Shown here piece after piece: positions 27,044-36,080 of a stretch of 64,000 nucleotides of DNA. Position 1 is the first letter of the stretch; each line of letters begins with the position of its first letter. This DNA comes from Niveispirillum sp. SYP-B3756 (GTDB lineage Bacteria; Pseudomonadota; Alphaproteobacteria; Azospirillales; Azospirillaceae): NCBI RefSeq assembly GCF_009495745.1, contig NZ_WIDQ01000002.1, forward strand, positions 124,001 to 188,000, read 5' to 3'. Made by a program: the position numbers and the translations under genes. Below the pieces are notes generated by a model that saw only the letters and a program-made list of their open reading frames with translations, had not been told where the DNA came from and did no database searches.

Positions 27044-27787
27044 ATGAAGCTGACCTGCTACGCGCTCTATGATCCGCCGCCGCTGCTGCGCCCGGCACCG
27101 GCGACGCGGGACTGGATGGATGCCACGCCGGACGGCTATGCCTATCGCTGCCTGCCGCTGAATATTGCCAATGCGCATGGCTGGGAAATCCTCTGCCCCA
27201 TCGGGTTCAGTGCCATCTGGGATGGCGGCACCAGCCCAACAGCGATGCGGGTGACACTGGATGCCGGCGACCGACCGCCGGCCATTTCGCATTTCGGGTC
27301 CGGCATCCTGACCTTCCATGTCGAGGCACTGTTCCGCACCGAACCGGGCTGGAACCTGTATGTGCAGGGGCCGGCCAATGCGCCCAAGGATGCTATCGCG
27401 CCCTTGACCGGGGTGGTGGAAACCGACTGGGCACCCTACAGCTTCACCATGAACTGGAAATTCACCCGTCCCGGCCAGACGGTGCGGTTTGAGGCGGGGG
27501 AGCCGTTTTGCGGCCTGTTCCCGGTGCGGCGCGACCTGATCGGACAGGTGGAACCGGAAATCCGCCGCCTGTCCGATGCACCCGACCTGCTGGCCGAATA
27601 TCATTCATGGTCAGAGGGGCGCACCCGCTTCAACGCCGAGTTGGCTCAGCCGGAATCCGCAGCACGGTCGGCAAAATGGCAGAAAAGCTATTATCTGGGT
27701 AACCGCCCGAATGGTAGCAGCGCCAATGCCGACCATATCATCAAACTGCGCCCTGCCGCCTTCGCCGATCGGCGGGAGGGAGAATAG
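27044..27787 (+). CDS. DUF6065-like protein
   Basis: About 247 aa from ATG 27044, preceded by AAGGCGAGG. The protein is soluble and rich in beta strand, with many Trp/Tyr/Pro residues: GYAYRCLPLNIANAHGWEILCPIGFSAIWDGG, HFGSGILTFHVEALFRTEPGWNLYVQGPANAPKDAI and SFTMNWKFTRPGQTVRFEAGEPFC. This matches the DUF6065 family, whose function is unknown. It sits 35 bp after the DUF2336 gene and may be the third gene of the MarR-DUF2336 unit. Confidence 0.75.
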   Translation: MKLTCYALYDPPPLLRPAPATRDWMDATPDGYAYRCLPLNIANAHGWEILCPIGFSAIWDGGTSPTAMRVTLDAGDRPPAISHFGSGILTFHVEALFRTEPGWNLYVQGPANAPKDAIAPLTGVVETDWAPYSFTMNWKFTRPGQTVRFEAGEPFCGLFPVRRDLIGQVEPEIRRLSDAPDLLAEYHSWSEGRTRFNAELAQPESAARSAKWQKSYYLGNRPNGSSANADHIIKLRPAAFADRREGE

Positions 27788-27839
27788 GGACGAATTTACA
27801 ACTTGATACCGACGGACATGTCGCACTCCTCTTTGGATA

Positions 27840-29210
27840 TCAAGGGCTTGTGGACACCGCCTGCAGGCGCCGCTTCGCCCCGTCCGCGATCATCTCCGCC
27901 AGATGCTCGTAATTTCCATCGAAATGGTGGCCGCCTTCGGTGGTGATGGTCTCCACCCCCATTTTCTGCAGCGTCGGACAGAGGCTTTCCTCATCCTCCT
28001 TGCCATTGAAGCACTGGATCAGCCCCAGCGGGATGCGCTTCAATTCCGGCAGAATGGGTTCAGCCTTGTCATTGCCGTTGTTCAGGAACTCATCCAGCGA
28101 AATCTCAAAATTCGCCTTGTCGGACACACCCAGCAGGGAAAGCTGGTGCACCGCCGCCTTATCCTCATCCGGCAACTGGTTATAGATGGCGGGCAGCACA
28201 TCGGCCCCGAAGGAATAGCCCACCAACACCACCCGTGCCTCCGGCCATTTCGCGTGGTAGAAGCGAATCATGCGTGACAGGTCACGCGCAGCCTCGACGG
28301 GTTTCTTGTAAGACCAGAAATAACGCAGCATATCCAGGCCGATGGTGGGGATGCCCTCCGCCACCAGCCGTTCGGCGACATCCTTGTCCAGGTCACGCCA
28401 GCCGCCATCACCGGAATAGACGAAGGCGATCACGCCGTGGGTTGGTTTGGTCGGCATTTCCACCAGGGGCAGACTGTCCAGCGTATTGTCATCCGTTGGT
28501 GCCAGGGTGGCGATGCGGGCCATTACCGCCTCGGCCAGGGCATCGGCGGCGGAGGCCGGGCTGCGGATCGGCTCCGGCGCGCGCATGGTGGCTGCTTCCG
28601 CAGTCGCCCGCGCCAGATCGCCGTCACCGGTCACGACTATCTTGGCGAAAACAGCCGAGCGATCGCTATTAATATCGTCATTGGGGCAAATCGGTCGCTT
28701 CGATTCCCCACCGGGGGCGGGGTCAATGGCCACCACGCCACCGGTGGTGGCGCGGGATGTTTCCGCCCCGATGCGCAGGGCCAGGGTGGCACCGGGGCCG
28801 ATGCCGGCCAGCACAGGCAGGTGATAGGTGCCGCTGCGCAGATAGCGCTGGGTATTGCGGCTGATATCCTCCACCACCCATTTCGGTTCCAGGCAGTCCA
28901 CCTTTTCCCGTTCCATGGCGGCCAGGGTCTGATCCAGGCTGGCACCGATGACCAGGATGCCTTGATCGGCCAGACGCTCGGCCAGTTCCTGCTCGGCCGC
29001 GCCCCAGCCCTTGCCCTGGGAGAACAGGATCACCGCGCCGGTATTGTCACCGACGGGCTGGTACAGATGCAGCCGGCCCAGCAGCCCGCCGGGCATGGTG
29101 GGGGGCAGATAGCCCTGATGGGCCACATCACGCCAGGTGCGCCAGCCGAAAAATGTCAGCAATGACAAGGTGATGACCCAGATCAGGGCCAGCTTTGCAC
29201 TTTTACTCAT
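27840..29210 (-). CDS. acvB: AcvB/VirJ-family protein, probable lysyl-phosphatidylglycerol hydrolase
   Basis: The 456-aa protein has an N-terminal membrane anchor or uncleaved signal (residues 6-22) and two alpha/beta-hydrolase-like VirJ units. The first (about 40-200) has IGPGATLAL where a nucleophile elbow would be. The second (about 255-450) has VLVGYSFGADVLPAIYN with a GxSxG serine near 332 and a terminal GGHHFDGNYEH histidine. In Agrobacterium and Rhizobium, AcvB is a periplasmic hydrolase that splits lysyl-PG back to PG and lysine and is encoded with LpiA. Here the start overlaps the stop of the lysyl-PG synthase gene as ATGA, supporting the same pairing. Confidence 0.87.
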   Translation of the reverse strand: MSKSAKLALIWVITLSLLTFFGWRTWRDVAHQGYLPPTMPGGLLGRLHLYQPVGDNTGAVILFSQGKGWGAAEQELAERLADQGILVIGASLDQTLAAMEREKVDCLEPKWVVEDISRNTQRYLRSGTYHLPVLAGIGPGATLALRIGAETSRATTGGVVAIDPAPGGESKRPICPNDDINSDRSAVFAKIVVTGDGDLARATAEAATMRAPEPIRSPASAADALAEAVMARIATLAPTDDNTLDSLPLVEMPTKPTHGVIAFVYSGDGGWRDLDKDVAERLVAEGIPTIGLDMLRYFWSYKKPVEAARDLSRMIRFYHAKWPEARVVLVGYSFGADVLPAIYNQLPDEDKAAVHQLSLLGVSDKANFEISLDEFLNNGNDKAEPILPELKRIPLGLIQCFNGKEDEESLCPTLQKMGVETITTEGGHHFDGNYEHLAEMIADGAKRRLQAVSTSP

Positions 29211-31783
29211 TTACCCACCACACCTCGCAAACCGCCGCTGATCAGCACGGTGACATCGGCCAGGGCCAGCATCGGGTTGATGCCGCCGGAAACCGCCATG
29301 TACCGCGCCTCCCACCGGGGCTGGAACTTTGACTTGAAGGCCCGCAGGCCGCTGAAATTATAGAAACGGTCGCCATGGTCATAGACGGCGCGGCCCACCC
29401 GGTGCCACATGCTGGCGGCATCGCTGTCCGACAGGCCGGCCAGCGGCGCCATGCCCAGGTTGAAACGCTGATAGCCCTGTTCCTTGCACAGCAGAATCAG
29501 ACGCAGCAGCAGATATTCCATCGCCCCCGGCGGTGCCGCGCGGGAGAAGCGCATTAGATCAATGCTGATCTCCTCCTTCAGGTCCGTGCTCATCAGGTTG
29601 GCGAAGGCGACGATGGCGCCGTCACGCCGCAGCACGGCCACCGGCCGCAGCGCCAGGTAATCGGGCTCGAAGGCGCCTAAGGAGAAACGTTTCTCCCGCA
29701 CCTCATGCGCCTCCAGCCAATCATCGGAAACGGCCTGTAGTTCCGCCATGGCCGCCGGCACGGCCTCTGCCGGGATGATGTCAAACACCAGCCCGTCGCG
29801 CTCCCCCCGGTTCAGGGCATTGCGCTGGTTGGCGCGTTTGGCCCCTTTCAGGTCGAACGGGGGCAGGTCAAGGAAGGCATCTTCGCCCAGCTTGAAGGCG
29901 GCCAGCCCGGCATCGGCATAAAGCGCCAGATTTTCTGGCGCCACCTCATAGAACACCGCCCGGCCGCCGGCGGCGCGCGCCATTTCCACAAAGCGCCAGA
30001 CCAGTTGCGGCCAGGCATCACGCGGGCCGACCGGATCGAACAGGGCGATCCAGGATCGGCCCTGGCAGCCATACATGATGAAGGCCCGGCCATCGTCGGA
30101 GAACAGCAGGCTCTTGTCGCCCAGCAGGGCCAGCAGGGCACCGGTGCGCGGCTGGGCATCGACGATGGCGCGGGCGCGGGTCAGTTCCGCCGGCCCGGCG
30201 GGGCCGCTGCGCACCCGGCTATGGCCCAGCAGGGAGAGTGCTGCGGCCACGCCAGCCACCAGACCCACCCCCAGCATGGCGCGCAGGGAACGCGGCGCCT
30301 CCTCGGAAAACTCGAACTGCCACCACAGGCCATGGGCGTATTCCACATCCTTATAGACGAAGAACAGGATGGTCAGCGCCGTCAGCAGCAGCACCCCCAC
30401 CGCCAGCAACCAGCGGGTGGTCAGGGTCTGGTGCAGCAGGGAACTGCGCCGGTCGAACCGGCGCCGGCTGAACAGCAGCAGCAGCAGCAGGCTGCCCAGC
30501 AGGCACGCCTCCGTCAGGGCCAGCCCCTTGGCCAGCGACAGCAGGATGGCAACGGGCAGCATCGCCACAGCCGCCCACCAGGCACCATCCAGGCGATAGA
30601 CCAGCCCGCGCGCCACGATGAACAGGCCCAGCCCCAGGATGGAGGAGAGAAAATGCGCCCCTTCCAGCAGGGGCAGCGGCAACAGGTTCGACAGCAGTTC
30701 CAGATCGCGGTCGGCTGCCGGGGTGACGCCGGAAAAGATCAGCATGGCCGACAGCACCAGCGCCAGCGTGCCCAGCACCGGCGGCGCCATGCGCCCGCCC
30801 ACCTTGCCCAGGCGCGATCCCGCCACGGCCAGTGCGGCACGCCGGGTTTCCAGCACGCTGACCACCAGCCCGGCCAGCAGCAGCGGCACCACATGATAGA
30901 TGACGCGATACAGCAACAAGGCGCCCAGCACCTGTTCGGTATCCACCCGGCTGCCCAAGGCGGCCAGGATCACCGTTTCAAACACGCCCAGCCCGGCGGG
31001 CACATGGCTCAGCACGCCCAGCCCCACGGCCACGGCATAGACGGCAATGAAACCGGTCCAGCCGATCTCCAGGCCGGGCAGCAACAGCCACAACGCGCTG
31101 CCGGCGGCGGCGATATCGACAATGGCGGCGGCCATCTGGCCCAGCATCAGCCGGGGTTTGGGCAGGATCAGCCGGGTTTTGCCCAGTTGCACGCTGCCCT
31201 GGTGGCCGGCCAGCCAGATCAGCAGGCCCAGCCCGGCCAGGATGGTGATGCCCAGCAGGCGTGGTACGCTGCCGGGCAGGCCCAGGCCCGCGACATCGCC
31301 GGCAATCAGCAGCCCCAATCCGGTGGTGGCCGCCAGCCCCAGCCCGAAGGTGGCAGTGACAAAGGCGATGATGCGCGCCACCTCCTCCGGCTCCAGCCCA
31401 TGCGGGGTATAGAAACGATAGCGGATGGCCCCCGCCGTCAGCGGGCCGAACCCGGCCGTATTGCCCACCGCATAGGCGCAGAAAGAGGCCAGCATGATGG
31501 TTGGCGACGGCATGGGCCGGCCGATCCAGGCCAGGGCGGCGCGATCATAGAAGGTCAGGGCCAGGAAGCTGGCGGCTGTCATGCCCAAGGCCGCACCGAT
31601 GGCCCAGAGCGGGGTGGCCCGCAGCGCCTCCATCACCTCGTCATAGGAAATCTCATTGGCCAGCCGGGTGGCGGCGAACCATCCCGCCGCTGCCACCGCC
31701 AGCACAGCCAGGGCCGTGAGCGCGGTGCGCAGATGGGGCCGCCTTGTGGCGGGCTCCGGGCCAAGCTCCTGATCGTCACGCAT
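29207..31783 (-). CDS. mprF: Bifunctional lysylphosphatidylglycerol synthetase/flippase MprF (LpiA)
   Basis: About 858 aa from ATG 31783; an in-frame TTG at 31828 would add 15 residues. The N-terminal half is a flippase-like region with many membrane helices (GNTAGFGPLTAGAIRYRFYTPHGL, SHVPAGLGVFETVILAALG). The C-terminal cytosolic domain (about 540-840) is the GNAT-like aminoacyl-PG synthase: DGRAFIMYGCQGRSWIALFDPVGP, AKRANQRNALNRGERDGL, ISIDLMRFSRAAPPGAMEYLLLRLI and FKSKFQPRWEARYMAV. It transfers lysine from Lys-tRNA to PG and flips the product, lowering surface charge and giving acid and cationic-peptide resistance. Confidence 0.93.
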   Translation of the reverse strand: MRDDQELGPEPATRRPHLRTALTALAVLAVAAAGWFAATRLANEISYDEVMEALRATPLWAIGAALGMTAASFLALTFYDRAALAWIGRPMPSPTIMLASFCAYAVGNTAGFGPLTAGAIRYRFYTPHGLEPEEVARIIAFVTATFGLGLAATTGLGLLIAGDVAGLGLPGSVPRLLGITILAGLGLLIWLAGHQGSVQLGKTRLILPKPRLMLGQMAAAIVDIAAAGSALWLLLPGLEIGWTGFIAVYAVAVGLGVLSHVPAGLGVFETVILAALGSRVDTEQVLGALLLYRVIYHVVPLLLAGLVVSVLETRRAALAVAGSRLGKVGGRMAPPVLGTLALVLSAMLIFSGVTPAADRDLELLSNLLPLPLLEGAHFLSSILGLGLFIVARGLVYRLDGAWWAAVAMLPVAILLSLAKGLALTEACLLGSLLLLLLFSRRRFDRRSSLLHQTLTTRWLLAVGVLLLTALTILFFVYKDVEYAHGLWWQFEFSEEAPRSLRAMLGVGLVAGVAAALSLLGHSRVRSGPAGPAELTRARAIVDAQPRTGALLALLGDKSLLFSDDGRAFIMYGCQGRSWIALFDPVGPRDAWPQLVWRFVEMARAAGGRAVFYEVAPENLALYADAGLAAFKLGEDAFLDLPPFDLKGAKRANQRNALNRGERDGLVFDIIPAEAVPAAMAELQAVSDDWLEAHEVREKRFSLGAFEPDYLALRPVAVLRRDGAIVAFANLMSTDLKEEISIDLMRFSRAAPPGAMEYLLLRLILLCKEQGYQRFNLGMAPLAGLSDSDAASMWHRVGRAVYDHGDRFYNFSGLRAFKSKFQPRWEARYMAVSGGINPMLALADVTVLISGGLRGVVGK

Positions 31784-31980
31784 TCCGACGGGGTCCAACT
31801 GCCTTTTTCGGCGGCGATCATGCCGCAACCTTTGTCATAGAGCCACGCGCGCGCAAAGCATAGGGGGCGCAACAGTTTGGCAGGGGTTGACACGGAAATT
31901 TCGCTTGAAACCAACCTTGCCGAGCCAGGGTGGAAAGCGCCATGCTGGTCGGAAGCTTCCATCCTTGCCGGAGATCAAGA

Positions 31981-33306
31981 GTGCCCGACCCGCAGACGCG
32001 CCCCAATAATCTGGATGCCTTCTGGATGCCGTTCACGGCCAACCGGCAGTTCAAGCAGGCGCCACGGCTGTTGGTTTCCGCCAACGGCATGTATTACCGC
32101 AGCGAGGATGGACGGCAGATTCTCGACGGCACTGCCGGTCTCTGGTGTGTCAATGCCGGCCATTGCCGGGCGGAAATCACCGCCGCCATTCAGAAACAGG
32201 CGGCGGAAATGGATTTCGCCCCCACCTTCCAGATGGGCCATCCGGTGGCGTTTGAGTTCGCTTCCCAGCTGGTGCAGTTGCTGCCGCCGGGGCTAGACCA
32301 TGTGTTCTTCACCAATTCCGGCTCCGAATCGGTGGATACGGCGCTGAAAGTGGCGCTGGCCTATCACCGGTCACGCGGGGAGGGCCAACGAACCCGGTTC
32401 ATCGGGCGGGAGCGCGGCTATCACGGGGTTGGTTTCGGCGGCATCTCCGTCGGCGGAATCGTCACCAACCGCAAGGCGTTTGGCGCGCAATTGCCAGGTG
32501 TGGACCATCTGCCCCACACCTATGACCGCACCCATCAGGCCTTCAGCCGGGGCCAGCCGGAATGGGGCGCCCATCTGGCGGATGAGCTGGAACGCATTGT
32601 TGCCCTGCATGATGCCAGCACCATCGCCGCCGTGATTGTGGAGCCGGTGGCCTGCTCCACCGGCGTGCTGGTGCCGCCCAAGGGCTATCTGGAAAAGCTG
32701 CGGGCCATCTGTGACAAGCACGGGCTGTTGTTGATTTTTGATGAGGTCATCACCGGTTTCGGCCGGCTGGGCACGCCCTTTGCCACCGATTATTTCGGCG
32801 TGATGCCGGATATCATCACCTCGGCCAAGGGCTTGACCAATGCCACCGTGCCGATGGGTGCCGTCTTCTTCCAGAAGAAGATCTATGATGCCTTCATGAC
32901 CGGGCCAGAAAACGCCATTGAGCTGTTCCATGGCTACACCTATTCCGGCCATCCGCTGGCCGCCGCCGCCGGTCTGGCGACGCTGGATCTCTATCGCAAT
33001 GAGGGGCTGTTGACCCGGGCGGCGGAACTGGCCGGTTACTGGGAAGTGGCCATGCATTCGCTGCGCGATGCGGCCCATGTGGTGGATATCCGCAATCTGG
33101 GCCTGATCGGCGCCATTGAGCTGGAGCCGATTGCCGGCCAGCCGACCAAACGAGCCTTCAGCGCCTTCCTGAAATGTTTTGAAAAGGGCCTGCTGATCCG
33201 CACCACCGGCGACACCATCGCCCTGTCCCCGCCGCTGATCGTGGAGAAGGGGCAGATCGACCAGATCGTCGATACGATCCGCACCGTATTGACAGAGGTG
33301 GAATGA
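31981..33306 (+). CDS. Class III aminotransferase (omega-amino acid:pyruvate type)
   Basis: The PLP enzyme is about 441 aa from GTG 31981, chosen because GGAG lies 8 bases upstream. ATG 31942 and GTG 31930 are in frame but add a non-conserved, Arg-rich leader. NNLDAFWMPFTANRQFK is the typical N-terminus of beta-alanine/omega-amino acid:pyruvate transaminases. Further motifs are FFTNSGSESVDTALKVAL, GRERGYHGVGFGGISVGG, LLIFDEVITGFGRLG, and the Schiff-base lysine in SAKGLTNATVPMGAV. It would convert omega-amino acids or amines with pyruvate to aldehydes and alanine. It is divergent from mprF and followed by a long inverted repeat. Confidence 0.9.
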   Translation: MPDPQTRPNNLDAFWMPFTANRQFKQAPRLLVSANGMYYRSEDGRQILDGTAGLWCVNAGHCRAEITAAIQKQAAEMDFAPTFQMGHPVAFEFASQLVQLLPPGLDHVFFTNSGSESVDTALKVALAYHRSRGEGQRTRFIGRERGYHGVGFGGISVGGIVTNRKAFGAQLPGVDHLPHTYDRTHQAFSRGQPEWGAHLADELERIVALHDASTIAAVIVEPVACSTGVLVPPKGYLEKLRAICDKHGLLLIFDEVITGFGRLGTPFATDYFGVMPDIITSAKGLTNATVPMGAVFFQKKIYDAFMTGPENAIELFHGYTYSGHPLAAAAGLATLDLYRNEGLLTRAAELAGYWEVAMHSLRDAAHVVDIRNLGLIGAIELEPIAGQPTKRAFSAFLKCFEKGLLIRTTGDTIALSPPLIVEKGQIDQIVDTIRTVLTEVE

Positions 33307-33393
33307 GCATAGAGGGCGGAACCGGTCACGGTTCCATCCTATTCCTGTTAGCGATATGACGAAATTCTTTCTGTTTCCCTCAACCCTCTAACC

Positions 33394-33462
33394 GTCATTC
33401 CCGCGAAGACGGGAATCCAAAATCCGGGCTGTTGTATGGATTCCCGCCTTCGCGGGAATGAC
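33394..33462. repeat. REP/BIME-like inverted repeat, copy 1
   Basis: Two 26-bp arms (33394-33419 and 33437-33462) are inverted with one mismatch around a 17-nt loop. Each arm is itself a hairpin built on TTCCCGC and its complement around CGAAGA. It lies between the aminotransferase and the convergent kynureninase gene and could act as a bidirectional transcript end. Confidence 0.75.
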
Positions 33463-33503
33463 AAGGGAAAGTCGAAATACGTCATAAACTTACGGGCGCC
33501 AGC

Positions 33504-34739
33504 TCACGTCACCGCCTCCACCTGCTGGAACCGGGCTTCCTGCCAGCGCCCGCTTGCCATGATCTCCGCCAGCACGGCCACCGCGTCCCACACATCCACA
33601 TAGCGCAGATAGAGCGGGGAGAAGCCGAAGCGCAGCGTATCCGGCGCCCGGAAATCACCAATCACCCCCGCCTCGATCAGCGCCTTCATGATCGGATAGC
33701 CCTGCGGATGCGACAGGGCGACATGGCCGCCGCGTTCGGCTGCCAGCCGTGGGCTTTCCAGGCTGAATCCGTACCCGGTCACGCGGATTTCCAGCAATTC
33801 AATGAACATATCCCCCAGCGCGCTGGATTTGGCGCGGGCCCGGGCCGCATCTGCCCGGCAGGCCAGATCGATCCCGGCTTCCGCCCCGGCCAGTGACAGG
33901 ATGGGCTGGGTGCCGGTCAGCATCCGGGCAATGCCCTCGGCCGGCTGGAAATCCCGGTCAAAGGCAAAGGGGGCCGCATGGCTCCACCAGCCCGACAGGG
34001 GCTGGCGCATGGAGGCATGGTGGCGGCGGGCGGCGAAGATGAAGGCGGGGCTGCCCGGCCCGCCATTGAGATATTTATAGCTGCAGCCAACGGCAAAATC
34101 CGCCCCGGCCCCGTTCAGATCGATCGGCACCGCCCCGGCGCTGTGGCACAAATCCCAGACCGTCAGGGCACCCGCCACATGGGCGGCCGCCGTGATCCCG
34201 GCCATATCCAGCAGATGCGCGGTCTTGTAATGCACATGGGTCAGCGCCACCACCGCCACATCCGGGCCGATAGCATCGAGAATGTCGTCTTTCTCGACAA
34301 AGCGAATTGTGTGGCCGCGATCCAGAAACCGCGCCAACCCCTGGACGATGTAATTATTGGTGGGGAAATTGCTCCCCTCCATCACAATCACTTTGCGGTC
34401 GGGCCGCAAGTCCAATGCTGCGGCCACGGCCTTGAACAGGTTCAGGCCGGTGGCATCCGTCACCACCATTTCCCCCGATTCGGCACCCAGCAGCCCGGCC
34501 AGCTTGTCGCCCAGCCGGCGGGGGGCGCTGTACCAGCCGGCGCTGTTCCAACTGCGGATCAGCCCTTCGCCCCATTCATTGGCCGCCACCTCCGCCACCC
34601 GCGCCGCAGCACGGGCAGGCAGGGGGCCCAGCGAATTGCCGTTGAGATAGATGATCCCTTCCGGCAGGGCGAATTCCGCCCGGAAAGTGGCCAGCGGATC
34701 GGCCCGATCCAGCACCGCCGCCTGTTCACGATTCATCAT
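33504..34739 (-). CDS. kynU: Kynureninase
   Basis: The 411-aa PLP enzyme cleaves kynurenine to anthranilate and alanine. It shows YLNGNSLGPLPARA near residue 31, NEWGEGLIRSWNSAGW, VMEGSNFPTNNYIVQGL, DLCHSAGAVPIDLNGAGADFAVGCSYKYLNGGPGSPAF with the cofactor lysine, and FGFSPLYLRYVD near the end; length is typical of bacterial KynU. No kynA or kynB is adjacent. The neighbouring aminotransferase and FAH-family hydrolase may belong to an aromatic amino-acid or amine catabolic group, which is inference. Confidence 0.95.
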   Translation of the reverse strand: MMNREQAAVLDRADPLATFRAEFALPEGIIYLNGNSLGPLPARAAARVAEVAANEWGEGLIRSWNSAGWYSAPRRLGDKLAGLLGAESGEMVVTDATGLNLFKAVAAALDLRPDRKVIVMEGSNFPTNNYIVQGLARFLDRGHTIRFVEKDDILDAIGPDVAVVALTHVHYKTAHLLDMAGITAAAHVAGALTVWDLCHSAGAVPIDLNGAGADFAVGCSYKYLNGGPGSPAFIFAARRHHASMRQPLSGWWSHAAPFAFDRDFQPAEGIARMLTGTQPILSLAGAEAGIDLACRADAARARAKSSALGDMFIELLEIRVTGYGFSLESPRLAAERGGHVALSHPQGYPIMKALIEAGVIGDFRAPDTLRFGFSPLYLRYVDVWDAVAVLAEIMASGRWQEARFQQVEAVT

Positions 34740-34868
34740 CGGGTTTATCCCTGTTCTGTCCGTACCCCTGGCACATCATGATGGCGTGGCCGCGTCAAGC
34801 GGCTTGGTTCCCGCCCCGGCCTTGTGTTTATCTGCGCCCATCCTTCCCCCCAGACCGGGACCGCCCTG

Positions 34869-35534
34869 ATGAGCCATTTTGCCTTTGATCCGCCGCCGAT
34901 TGCCGCCCTGCCGGTGCTGGGTAGTGACAGCCTGTTTCCTGTCGGCCGCATCTTCTGTGTCGGGCGGAATTACGATTCCCATGCGCGGGAGATGGGGCAG
35001 GCCAACCGGGAACCGCCGTTCTTCTTCACCAAGCAGCCCAATGCCCTGGTGGCGGGCGGCGGTGCCGTTCCCTACCCGCCGCTGACCGCCGACCTGCATC
35101 ACGAGGTGGAACTGGTGGTGGCCATCGGCCCCGGCGGGTCGATTTTCGGCTATGGCGTGGGGCTGGATTTCACCCGGCGCGATCTGCAGGCGGAAATGAA
35201 AAAGGGCGGCAAGCCCTGGGACATGACCAAGAGCTTTGACGCCGCCGCCCCGGTTTCCGCCCTGCGCCCGGCAGTAGAAGTGCCCCAGGTGGCGACCGGC
35301 CGCATCACCTTGACGGTGAATGGTCTGCCCCGGCAGGAAGGCGATCTGTCGGAAATGATCTGGACCGTACCGGAAATCATCGCCGAACTGGCGCGCTACC
35401 AGCCCCTGGCTGCCGGCGACCTGATCTTCACCGGCACGCCTGCCGGGGTGGGGGCCGTGCTGCCCGGCGACCGGCTGGAAGGCAGCGTGGCAGGGGTCGG
35501 CTCCCTGGTGGTGGAAATCACCGTCGCCGGCTGA
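34869..35534 (+). CDS. Fumarylacetoacetate hydrolase family protein
   Basis: The 221-aa FAH-fold enzyme has IFCVGRNYDSHAREMG, FFTKQPNAL, HHEVELVVAIG (acidic metal ligands) and GDLIFTGTPAGVGAV near the C-terminus. Short single-domain members include fumarylpyruvate hydrolase, acylpyruvase and oxaloacetate decarboxylase (FAHD1). ATG 34869 follows GGGACCGCCC. It is divergent from kynU across 129 bp. Fumarylpyruvate hydrolase (gentisate pathway) is the closest reading by motif, but no gentisate genes are present. Confidence 0.85.
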   Translation: MSHFAFDPPPIAALPVLGSDSLFPVGRIFCVGRNYDSHAREMGQANREPPFFFTKQPNALVAGGGAVPYPPLTADLHHEVELVVAIGPGGSIFGYGVGLDFTRRDLQAEMKKGGKPWDMTKSFDAAAPVSALRPAVEVPQVATGRITLTVNGLPRQEGDLSEMIWTVPEIIAELARYQPLAAGDLIFTGTPAGVGAVLPGDRLEGSVAGVGSLVVEITVAG

Positions 35535-35620
35535 CCCGCCGGCATATTGACCGGATTGTATGGGGTGCTTGGGGTGGATAGTCGCAGTTCATGCGGCCCC
35601 TCTGGCCCAGCCCCTCGAAA

Positions 35621-35665
35621 CTGTTAGAAGAATGTCTGACAAAAATACCTACATTCTTCTAACAG
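35621..35665. repeat. Perfect 15-bp inverted repeat upstream of DUF983
   Basis: CTGTTAGAAGAATGT (35621-35635) and ACATTCTTCTAACAG (35651-35665) are exact complements around a 15-nt A-rich loop. The repeat ends 24 bp before the DUF983 start and is far richer in A+T than its surroundings. It may be an operator pair or a 5'-leader stem. Confidence 0.6.
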
Positions 35666-35689
35666 AACATCCATACAGTGAGGTCGATC

Positions 35690-36079
35690 ATGGAACCGCG
35701 TCGCTTGTCCGATTTCGCCGGCACCCCGATGGGGCTGGGGGTGCGCGGCCTCTGCCCGGCCTGCGGCAAGGGGCATATTTTCAAGGGTTACCTGTCGCTG
35801 GCCAAGCAATGCAATGTCTGCGGGCTGGATTACAGTTTCGCTGACCCGGCCGATGGTCCCGCCTTTTTCACCATGTCGATTGTCAGTTTCCCGCTGGTCG
35901 GTTTCGCCGTCTGGCTGGAGCTGGCTTTCCAGGCCCCCTATTGGGTGCATCTGGTCACCACGTTACCGCTGGCCGTGTTTTCCTGTCTGGCCTTGCTGCG
36001 CCCGCTGAAAGGCTGGCTGGTCTGTTCGCAATATATGAACAAGGCAGAACAGGCCCGGCTGGACGCGGAAGAGGATTGA
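35690..36079 (+). CDS. DUF983 zinc-ribbon membrane protein
   Basis: The 129-aa protein has an N-terminal zinc ribbon with two CxxC pairs (CPACGKGHIFKGYL and CNVCGLDY) and two membrane helices (FFTMSIVSFPLVGFAVWLEL, VHLVTTLPLAVFSCLALL). DUF983 proteins are common in alphaproteobacteria, often near cytochrome oxidase assembly genes; function unknown. ATG 35690 is preceded by GAGG at six bases; an in-frame GTG lies at 35678. The MocR-type gene starts one base after its stop. Confidence 0.85.
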   Translation: MEPRRLSDFAGTPMGLGVRGLCPACGKGHIFKGYLSLAKQCNVCGLDYSFADPADGPAFFTMSIVSFPLVGFAVWLELAFQAPYWVHLVTTLPLAVFSCLALLRPLKGWLVCSQYMNKAEQARLDAEED

Positions 36080-36080
36080 C

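Noticed and set aside
30005-31840. 611-codon plus-strand frame opposite mprF
   Set aside because: Extreme Gln/His/Gly bias typical of antisense frames of Leu/Ala-rich membrane proteins; mprF is unambiguous.
33394-33462. CRISPR-like repeat
   Set aside because: Only a single inverted pair is present, with no direct repeats at regular spacing and no cas genes nearby.
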